A stretch of 23,234 nucleotides of DNA from an uncultured Verrucomicrobia subdivision 3 bacterium (GTDB lineage Bacteria > Verrucomicrobiota > Verrucomicrobiia > Limisphaerales > UBA11358). The first letter of the stretch is position 1; each line of letters begins with the position of its first letter. Below the pieces are notes generated by a model, which ran no database searches, was not told where the DNA came from, and saw only the letters and a program-made list of their open reading frames with translations. The DNA is taken from NCBI GenBank assembly GCA_903861445.1, contig CAIOUK010000231.1, positions 1 through 23,234 of the forward strand, given 5' to 3'. Of the stretch, positions 13,715-20,302 are shown one piece after another. Position numbers and translations under genes: made by a program.

Positions 13715-14592
13715 ACCGGCTGCTGATTGTTGACGGGCACGCCTACGCTTACCGGGCGTTTCACGCCATCCGCGAATTGCGCGGGCCGGAAGGGCTTCCG
13801 ACCAATGCCATTTATGGCTTTGTGAAGATGCTGGAAAAAATGCGGCTGCACTTGCAGCCCACGCATTTGATGGTGGTCTGGGACGGCGGCTTGAGCGCCG
13901 CCAGAATGACGGCCCTGCCGGAATACAAAGCCCAACGCCCATCCATGCCGGATGATTTGCGGCCGCAACTCGACGAAATCTCCAATTATCTCGCCGCCGC
14001 CGGCCTTGCGAGTTATTGCGGTGAAGGCGTGGAGGCGGATGATTACATCGCCTGTCTCGCGCGGCGCGCGGCGGAAAACGGCTGGGACGTGGTGATCGCC
14101 AGTTCCGACAAAGATTTCATGCAGTTAGTTTCGACGCGCATCGGGCTGTTGAATCCAAACGACAAAACTGGTGCGGTTTGGACGCGCGCGCAAGTCGTGG
14201 CCAAGGCCGGCGTCGAACCGGAACAGGTGGCCGACTGGCTCGCGTTGATGGGCGACACGGTGGACAACATCCCCGGCGTGCCGGGCGTGGGGCCGAAGAC
14301 GGCGGCGGAATTGGTAAAACAATTTGGTTCGGTGTCCGTTTTGTTCGAACGCCTGGGCGAAGTGAAATCCGAAAAATTGCGGATGGCCTTGCGCGCAGCC
14401 GAAGCCAATGTCCGGCGGAATCTGGAACTGGTGCGGTTGCACGAAGTTCCTTGTGAATTTGCGGCGGCGCAATTAACCCTGAAGCCGGCGGATCGGAACC
14501 GGTTGCGCGAACTGTTTCAAAGTTGGGGCTTCAAAGGTATGTTGGCCGAACTGGAAAGTCAGCCGGAAGAACGGCAGGCAGAACTGATTTAA
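13711..14592 (+). CDS. Stand-alone 5'-3' exonuclease (DNA polymerase I N-terminal domain family)
   Basis: A 293-residue FEN-type nuclease equal in length to the N-terminal domain of DNA polymerase I but without polymerase domains. Metal-binding and catalytic residues are in place: D8 (LIVDGHA), D58 (VVWDGG), R76, E108/D110/D111 (GVEADDYIA), D133/D135 (SSDKDF) and D182/D185 (GDTVDNIPG), followed by the helix-hairpin-helix PGVPGVGPKTAAEL that binds DNA. It should remove RNA primers or flaps. Whether the organism also has a full-length PolA cannot be seen. The GTG start overlaps the secretin stop (GTGA), so translation is likely coupled; coaE follows 5 bases later. Confidence 0.9.
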   Translation: MNRLLIVDGHAYAYRAFHAIRELRGPEGLPTNAIYGFVKMLEKMRLHLQPTHLMVVWDGGLSAARMTALPEYKAQRPSMPDDLRPQLDEISNYLAAAGLASYCGEGVEADDYIACLARRAAENGWDVVIASSDKDFMQLVSTRIGLLNPNDKTGAVWTRAQVVAKAGVEPEQVADWLALMGDTVDNIPGVPGVGPKTAAELVKQFGSVSVLFERLGEVKSEKLRMALRAAEANVRRNLELVRLHEVPCEFAAAQLTLKPADRNRLRELFQSWGFKGMLAELESQPEERQAELI

Positions 14593-14597
14593 ATCCC

Positions 14598-15182
14598 ATG
14601 AAACTTCTCGGTTTGACCGGCGGCGTCGGAATGGGCAAATCCACCACCGCCGGTTATCTTTTGCAATCCGGTGCCCGCGTCGTGGACACGGATGAACTCG
14701 CCCGCGAACTCGTTCAGCCCGGCCAACCCGCGCTGGCGGAAATCCGCCGGGACTTTGGCGGTGAAGTTTTTCTGGCCAACGGTTCGCTCGACCGGGCCGC
14801 GCTCGCCGAAAAAGTATTTGCCGGCGAAGTGGCGCGGAAAAAACTCGAAGCCATCCTGCACCCGCGCATTCGCGAGCGTTGGCTGGCGCAGGTGGAAATC
14901 TGGCGGCAGCAAAAAGTCCCGCTGGCTTTTGTGATTATTCCGTTGCTGTTCGAAACGCAGGCAGAAAACCAGTTTGAAAAAATCATCTGCGTCGCCTGTT
15001 CGGAGAATTCCCAGCGCGAACGTCTGCTTGACCGTGGTTGGTCGCCGGAACAAATCCAGCAGCGCATCGCGGCGCAAATGCCGGTGGAGCAGAAAATGGC
15101 GCGGTCAAATTTTGTGGTTTGGACCGAAGGTGCGTTGGCAGTTCACCGCCAACAGGTGGAAGACATTTTGTCGCGACTGTAA
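14598..15182 (+). CDS. coaE: Dephospho-CoA kinase
   Basis: The 194-residue protein performs the last step of coenzyme A synthesis, phosphorylating the ribose 3' hydroxyl of dephospho-CoA. LTGGVGMGKST (residues 6-16) is the P-loop with K14, VVDTDELAREL (D30, D32) the substrate site, LHPRIRERW and VIIPLLFE the CoA-binding region, and CSENSQRERLLDRGWSPEQIQQRIAAQ the lid, all standard. Length is normal. The ATG at 14598 was chosen because the protein begins in MKLLGLTGG form; an earlier in-frame start at 14523 would overlap the exonuclease. It is the last gene of the operon; the next gene is convergent, 6 bases away, leaving no room for a terminator. Confidence 0.95.
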   Translation: MKLLGLTGGVGMGKSTTAGYLLQSGARVVDTDELARELVQPGQPALAEIRRDFGGEVFLANGSLDRAALAEKVFAGEVARKKLEAILHPRIRERWLAQVEIWRQQKVPLAFVIIPLLFETQAENQFEKIICVACSENSQRERLLDRGWSPEQIQQRIAAQMPVEQKMARSNFVVWTEGALAVHRQQVEDILSRL

Positions 15183-15188
15183 TTCCGC

Positions 15189-17135
15189 TCACTTCACCTT
15201 CTTTTTTGCCGCCTGTTTTTCTTTTTCCGGATCAAACTTGTCAATCTGCACCGGGATGACGAACGGATTCGACAGCGTTTTCACCCGTGCAAAACCGACG
15301 TCCTGTGTGCGGATGAGGGATTGGGAGAAATCCCGGAAATCATAATACTTCGCCAGCTCCTTGATTTCGTTTTCGTTGTTGAGATGGGAGACGAGGATGT
15401 TCTCCGTGTTGGCCAGAATATTCGGATGGATGGATGAAACTTCCTGCGTGGCATAGACCGTGGCGATGCGCGCCTTCGCGCCTTCCTTCGCGATGCGCGG
15501 CCAGATTTCCGTCAGGGATTCAGTGAGGCCAATGAGGTTGTGCGCCTCTTCGATGTAAAAAACCGTGTGCGGCGGCTGGCTGCCGGTATTGAACGCGGCC
15601 ATCGAGCTGTTGAAAATATGCCGCGCAATCCGTTTGCTTAAGCGTTCGCGCTGCACCGGGTCACCCACGGAAAGATCGAGGATGACAATTTTTCCCGCCG
15701 CGAGATGAGCGTAAATTTCATCGCAGACATCCGTGCAGCGATTGGGCGCGTGATAATCTTTGTAAGGCTGCAACAGCCGGAAGCCCGGAATGTAAGTGCC
15801 TTGATCATTTTTTTGCAGCAGAAAATTCATCAACACATTCGTGTCCGGATCAATCCAGTCGGCGCCCGTGGCGGTGACCAGTTCATCCTGAATTTGCCGC
15901 GCAAGCTGGAACCACTCATACGCCTGCGTGGGCGTCAAGCCGTTGGCGGGATCCACGGAAGGGTTGACTTTGTTGCGCACGCCGGCATTGGCGTCGAAGG
16001 TGATTTTGAAATCCGGCGGCGGCTCGTAGCCAGCGCGCACGAGCAACGCCTGATACGCGGCTACCTTGCGGTGGTATTGACCCAGTTGGCGTTGATAATC
16101 ATTTTCGCTGCTGCATTCCTCTTTTTGCGGCGCCTCAAAGTCCATGTTCAAAAACGCCTCCAAATCGGCGGAGCGCGCAGTCTTTCCTGATTCAATCAAT
16201 CCGCGCAACGTGTTGTGTCCCTCGGCCAGCTGGATAAAAAAATTATTCAGGATGAGTTCAAACCCCGCCGTCGGCAGCATCCGGTAACGCACAGTGTTTT
16301 CGGGAAAAACTTTGGCGATGGAACCTTTGTCCTGATGATTGGCGTTGGCGTATTCGCCATTCAAATCGTAGACGATCTGGCCGATTTTCAGCCCGCAATC
16401 CGTGCTGGTTCGGCGCACCACGGAAACGAGCTGTTTCACGGTGTTGGATTTGCCGGTGCGCGTCATGCCAAAAATGGCCGTGCGGCGCGCGAGAAAATCA
16501 ATCGCGTTCAAGTGGAAGGTGGCGCGATCCGCTGCGTCGCCGCGATGCAGTTGGTCGGTGGAACTGTAGCGCACCGAACCGATGGCAAAGCGCGGCAACT
16601 CGCCGTTCAAGCCCAGCCGGCGCGCTTCTTCGCTCGCGGCGGCCAAGCGTTCGGGGCTGACAAAATTCACAATCGTCTCCAGCGCCGCGCCCGTGGGCCG
16701 GTAGACTTTCAAGCTGGTGGCGCTGGCAAAAGATTCGATGTCGCTGCCCAGGCGCAATTTGCCGTCGCGTTGATAAAATGTTCCAAGAATCCGGCATTCC
16801 AAGCCGCCAAAACCAGCTTCGATTTGTGAAGATTCAGCGGGCTTCGCGCCGGTCAGATATTGATTTTGCAGGTCGGCCTTGAGCGTCGGTAGGGAAATAT
16901 TTTCAGCTGGAAGTGAAGTCGCACCGGCCACGCGCAGTAATAAAATTTCATGTGCCTGTCCGGAATGGTTGATTTCGGGAATGACGGCCAGCAGAAAAGA
17001 ATTTTGCGCCACGCCGCGCGCCTGCGCTTTCAAAATATCGTGCGTCAGCACCAGCACCTTTTCGTAATCAATTTTGAACGTGCTGCCGACCAATTGCTGC
17101 GCTTGAATCAGGGCGGCCAGTGGATTCGTGTTCAT
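15189..17135 (-). CDS. HerA-like ATPase (DUF87, FtsK/HerA superfamily)
   Basis: A 648-residue protein with the HerA helicase central domain. GMTRTGKSNTVKQL (K229) is the Walker A motif, VIVYDLNGEY-like QIVYDLNGEYA follows, VFYIEEAHNLIG is Walker B, and the sensor region with YATQEVSSIHPNILANTENI is typical. The N-terminal 200 residues are beta-rich, as the HAS-barrel of HerA. HerA-type hexamers translocate DNA and work with NurA nuclease in archaea, or with other effectors in bacteria. No NurA, Sir2 or other partner is beside it, so its job is unclear. The ATG at 17135 is preferred over 17159. It ends 6 bases from coaE and starts 104 bases from the divergent glgB. Confidence 0.85.
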   Translation of the reverse strand: MNTNPLAALIQAQQLVGSTFKIDYEKVLVLTHDILKAQARGVAQNSFLLAVIPEINHSGQAHEILLLRVAGATSLPAENISLPTLKADLQNQYLTGAKPAESSQIEAGFGGLECRILGTFYQRDGKLRLGSDIESFASATSLKVYRPTGAALETIVNFVSPERLAAASEEARRLGLNGELPRFAIGSVRYSSTDQLHRGDAADRATFHLNAIDFLARRTAIFGMTRTGKSNTVKQLVSVVRRTSTDCGLKIGQIVYDLNGEYANANHQDKGSIAKVFPENTVRYRMLPTAGFELILNNFFIQLAEGHNTLRGLIESGKTARSADLEAFLNMDFEAPQKEECSSENDYQRQLGQYHRKVAAYQALLVRAGYEPPPDFKITFDANAGVRNKVNPSVDPANGLTPTQAYEWFQLARQIQDELVTATGADWIDPDTNVLMNFLLQKNDQGTYIPGFRLLQPYKDYHAPNRCTDVCDEIYAHLAAGKIVILDLSVGDPVQRERLSKRIARHIFNSSMAAFNTGSQPPHTVFYIEEAHNLIGLTESLTEIWPRIAKEGAKARIATVYATQEVSSIHPNILANTENILVSHLNNENEIKELAKYYDFRDFSQSLIRTQDVGFARVKTLSNPFVIPVQIDKFDPEKEKQAAKKKVK

Positions 17136-17239
17136 GTCTGGCAGCAAGGGGATTCTCAACCGGCGGCGGAGTCAAGGTGATTTTTGAAAGGATTTCTTTA
17201 TGGTGCCATTCCCGCGTCCTTATGTTAGGCTCCGCTCGC

Positions 17240-19435
17240 ATGATTCTGACGCCCGACGAACTTCGCAGTCTGGTTGAACTCACACATCAGTCGCCGCATA
17301 CCCTGCTCGGTATGCACCCGCTTGGTGAGCAATCCGGTATCGTCGTCCGCGCGCTTCTGCCCGACGCCACGAAAGTCGAGATCCAGCCGGTGCACGAAAA
17401 GAATAAGCCCAAGTTCGAATTAAAACGGATTCCGAACACCGATGTTTTTGAGGGCGAAACCAAATTGGCAAAGTCGGTCTATGCCTATGACCTCGTCGTC
17501 ACGGACAAGGCCGGCAAAAATCGTCGCACGCGCGATGCCTATTCTTTTCTGCCGACGCTGGGCGAGGCGGATTTGTTTCTCTTCGGCAAAGGCGACGAGC
17601 GGAAAATCTACGACAAGCTCGGTGCGCAACTGCGAACCATTGACGGCGTTCACGGCACCAGCTTTGCCGTCTGGGCGCCGAATGCCCAGCGCATCAGCGT
17701 CGTCGGCGATTTCAACGGCTGGGACGGACGCTTTCATCCGATGCGGCTGCTCGGCGCGTCCGGCGTGTGGGAAATCTTTATTCCCGGCGTGGGGCAGGGT
17801 GCACATTACAAATTTGAAATTCGCGACGCACACGGCCACGTCAAACTGAACACCGACCCGTTCGGTTTTTTCTTCGAGGTCGCGCCCAAGCAGGCGGCGA
17901 TTGTCTGGGACACAAAGAAATTCAAGTGGACGGATGAAGCATGGCTGGAACGTCGCACCCAACGCGACGCGCTTCATTCACCGATGAGCGTTTATGAAAT
18001 ACACCTCGGCTCGTGGCAGAAAAAAAACGCGACGGAATCGTGGAGCTATCGCGAACTCGCCACGCCGCTCGTCGGCTACATGAAGCGTATGGGCTTCACG
18101 CACGTCGAATTTCTGCCGCCGGCGGAGCATGCGTTTTATCCGTCGTGGGGCTATCAAGTCACCGGCTTTTATGCGCCGACCAGCCGTTTCGGCACGCCGG
18201 ACGATTTTCAATTTCTCGTCAACGCACTGCATGAAGCCGGCATCGGCGTCATCGTGGACTGGGTGCCGGCGCATTTTCCGCGCGACGAATGGGCGCTCGC
18301 CAAGTTCGACGGCACGGCGTTGTTCGAGCACGAAGATCCGCGTAAAGGCGCGCATCAGGACTGGGGCACGCTCATTTTTAATTTTGGCCGCAACGAGGTT
18401 TCCAATTTTCTCGTCGCCAACGCACTTTACTGGTGCGAGCGCTTCCACATTGACGGTCTGCGCGTGGATGCCGTCGCCTCGATGCTTTACCTCGACTACT
18501 CACGCAAGGAAGGTGAATGGGTTCCCAATCAATACGGCGGCCGCGAGAATTTGGAGGCCATTGAGTTCCTGAAAAAATTCAACTACATCACGCACACAGA
18601 ATTTCCCGGCGTCATGACCATTGCCGAGGAATCCACCGCTTGGCCGCAGGTCACGCGTCCGCCCTACGTCGGCGGCCTGGGCTTTTCCTTCAAGTGGAAC
18701 ATGGGCTGGATGCACGATACGCTCGGCTATTTCAAGCGCGAGCCGGTGCATCGCAAGTATCATCAGAACGATCTGACGTTCGCGATGCTCTATCATCACA
18801 ACGAAAATTTCTGTCTCCCGCTCTCGCATGATGAAGTTGTCCACGGCAAAGGCTCGCTCATCACGCGGATGCCTGGCGACGACTGGCAGAAATTTGCGAA
18901 CCTGCGCACGCTGCTCGCGTATCAATGGCTGTTCCCCGGCAAAAAACTTCTCTTCATGGGTGGCGAATTTGGGCAGGTCAAAGAATGGAATGAAAACGCG
19001 CAACTCGACTGGTGGCTGCTGGACGCCGGGCCGTTCCATCGTGGTCTGCAAAAATTTGTCGAGGACTTGAACCGGCTTTACAAAAATTCGCCCGGCCTCT
19101 GGCAGGCCGACCACGAGCACGCCGGTTTCCAGTGGATTGATTGCAATGACCGCGAGAATAGCGTGCTCTCCTTCCTGCGCCAGACCGCCGACGGCAAAAA
19201 TCACACCGTCGTCATCCTGAATCTCACGCCGGTGCCGCGTCCGAACTATCGCGTTGGCGTGCCGTGCGGCGGGAAATGGAAGGAAGTGTTCAACAGCGAC
19301 GCGGCCATCTATGGCGGCAGCAACGCAGGCAATTGCGGCGGTGTGACCGCTGACAACTATGCCTGTCACGGCCAATCCCACTCGGCACCGTTTAATTTGC
19401 CGCCGTTGAGCGTGACGGTGTTTCAAACGGAATGA
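17240..19435 (+). CDS. glgB: 1,4-alpha-glucan branching enzyme
   Basis: A GH13 branching enzyme of 731 residues, the usual length, which makes alpha-1,6 branches in glycogen. It has an N-terminal CBM48-type region (FAVWAPNAQRISVVGDFNGWDG), a preceding N1 module (HTLLGMHPLG), and a GH13 barrel with DGLRVDAV (nucleophile D410), AEESTAWP (acid/base E463) and SHDEVVHG (D531), plus the all-beta C-terminal domain. The Gly/Asn/Ser-rich segment before the last strand (YGGSNAGNCGG) is a little unusual. The ATG at 17240 fits the family N-terminus better than the open frame from 17120, which would run into the divergent HerA gene. The end overlaps xthA by four bases (ATGA), so the pair is translationally coupled. 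No other glycogen gene is here. Confidence 0.95.
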   Translation: MILTPDELRSLVELTHQSPHTLLGMHPLGEQSGIVVRALLPDATKVEIQPVHEKNKPKFELKRIPNTDVFEGETKLAKSVYAYDLVVTDKAGKNRRTRDAYSFLPTLGEADLFLFGKGDERKIYDKLGAQLRTIDGVHGTSFAVWAPNAQRISVVGDFNGWDGRFHPMRLLGASGVWEIFIPGVGQGAHYKFEIRDAHGHVKLNTDPFGFFFEVAPKQAAIVWDTKKFKWTDEAWLERRTQRDALHSPMSVYEIHLGSWQKKNATESWSYRELATPLVGYMKRMGFTHVEFLPPAEHAFYPSWGYQVTGFYAPTSRFGTPDDFQFLVNALHEAGIGVIVDWVPAHFPRDEWALAKFDGTALFEHEDPRKGAHQDWGTLIFNFGRNEVSNFLVANALYWCERFHIDGLRVDAVASMLYLDYSRKEGEWVPNQYGGRENLEAIEFLKKFNYITHTEFPGVMTIAEESTAWPQVTRPPYVGGLGFSFKWNMGWMHDTLGYFKREPVHRKYHQNDLTFAMLYHHNENFCLPLSHDEVVHGKGSLITRMPGDDWQKFANLRTLLAYQWLFPGKKLLFMGGEFGQVKEWNENAQLDWWLLDAGPFHRGLQKFVEDLNRLYKNSPGLWQADHEHAGFQWIDCNDRENSVLSFLRQTADGKNHTVVILNLTPVPRPNYRVGVPCGGKWKEVFNSDAAIYGGSNAGNCGGVTADNYACHGQSHSAPFNLPPLSVTVFQTE

Positions 19436-20184
19436 AACTGATTTCCTGGAACGTCAATGGCCTGCGCGCCGTCCTGAAGAAAAACTTTCTGGAGTTTCTC
19501 GACACGGAAAAGCCGGATGTCTTGTGTTTGCAGGAAACCAAATGCACGCCGGATCAAGTGGAGCAACTCTGGCCCGCAAGCTACACGACGTTCTGGAACA
19601 GTGCTGAGAAAAAAGGTTATTCCGGCACGGCCATTTTCACCAAGGAACGTCCACTAAAAGTCACGCCCCACATCGGTATCAGTGAACATGACAAAGAAGG
19701 CCGCGTGCTGACGGCGGAATACAAAGATTTTTTTCTGGTCAATGTCTACACGCCCAATTCCAAGCGCGAACTAGAACGCCTGCCGTATCGGCAGGTTTGG
19801 GATGCGGATTTTCTAAAATATCTCAAGAAGTTGGAAAAGAAAAAGCCCGTCATTTTCTGCGGCGACCTGAATGTTGCCCACACGGAGATAGATCTGGCAA
19901 ATCCCAAGGCCAACGTCCGCAACCATGGCTTCACCATCGAGGAGCGCACGGGCTTCACCAACTTCGTGTCCGCCGGCTTCGTGGACACGTTTCGCGAGTT
20001 TGAGAAAGGTGGGCAGCACTACACCTGGTGGAGTCCGATGTCCGGCGCGCGTTCGCGGAACGTCGGCTGGCGCATTGATTATTTTCTCCTCTCGCAATCG
20101 CTGCGTCCGCGGCTGAAAAAAGCCTTCATCCGTCCCGCAGTTTTGGGCAGCGACCATTGCCCAGTGGGAATTGAACTGGATTGA
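19432..20184 (+). CDS. xthA: Exodeoxyribonuclease III (AP endonuclease)
   Basis: The 250-residue protein is an ExoIII/ApeI-type endonuclease-exonuclease-phosphatase enzyme, acting on abasic sites in base-excision repair. Key residues are visible: N7 (SWNVNGLRA), E35 (CLQETKC), the VNVYTPNS Tyr, the GDLNVAH Asp/Asn, the RIDYFL Asp, and the terminal SDHCPVGIEL Asp-His pair. Length fits the short ExoA-like class. Its ATG overlaps the glgB stop as ATGA, so it is expected to be co-translated with glgB, a pairing with no obvious functional link. A strong hairpin lies 12 bases after its stop. Confidence 0.95.
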   Translation: MKLISWNVNGLRAVLKKNFLEFLDTEKPDVLCLQETKCTPDQVEQLWPASYTTFWNSAEKKGYSGTAIFTKERPLKVTPHIGISEHDKEGRVLTAEYKDFFLVNVYTPNSKRELERLPYRQVWDADFLKYLKKLEKKKPVIFCGDLNVAHTEIDLANPKANVRNHGFTIEERTGFTNFVSAGFVDTFREFEKGGQHYTWWSPMSGARSRNVGWRIDYFLLSQSLRPRLKKAFIRPAVLGSDHCPVGIELD

Positions 20185-20196
20185 TGCAGAATAAAT

Positions 20197-20218
20197 GGGC
20201 TGACCAGCCGGTCAGCCC
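20197..20218 (+). terminator. Strong hairpin after xthA
   Basis: GGGCTGACC (20197-20205) pairs perfectly with GGTCAGCCC (20210-20218) around AGCC. It lies 12 bases after the xthA stop in the 114-base gap to convergent gcvP. There is no T tract after it, so it may stabilise the mRNA 3' end or help termination rather than act as a classical intrinsic terminator. Confidence 0.5.
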
Positions 20219-20228
20219 TGCCAGACTT

Positions 20229-20254
20229 GGTAGGGCGGCGCTGCCGCGCCGCCC
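20229..20254. repeat. Palindromic repeat related to the insert at 3595
   Basis: The sequence begins GGTAGGGCGG, identical over ten bases to the left end of the nucleotidyltransferase insert. GGGCGGCGC (20233-20241) pairs perfectly with GCGCCGCCC (20246-20254) around TGCC. It lies between the convergent xthA and gcvP genes. Confidence 0.65.
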
Positions 20255-20268
20255 AAACTACATTCTAA

Positions 20269-20302
20269 ATCCGTGTTTCTTCCGTGTTCAATCCGTGGCT
20301 AG
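20269..20302. repeat. 12-base-period repeat overlapping the gcvP stop codon
   Basis: ATCCGTGTTTCT, TCCGTGTTCA and ATCCGTGGCTA follow each other with a period of about 12. The reverse complement of 6119-6160 has the same plan (ATCTGTGTCC units ending in ATCTGTGGCT), so both belong to one diverged family. The last bases of the array supply the TAG stop codon of gcvP (20299-20301). Confidence 0.65.

Noticed and set aside
15189..17135. HerA-based anti-phage island
   Set aside because: The neighbours are housekeeping genes (coaE, glgB, xthA) and there is no nuclease, Sir2 or restriction gene within the window.
17120..17239. N-terminal extension of glgB by 40 residues
   Set aside because: It would overlap the start of the divergent HerA gene, and the residues are cysteine-rich and unlike the family N-terminus, which begins at the ATG at 17240.
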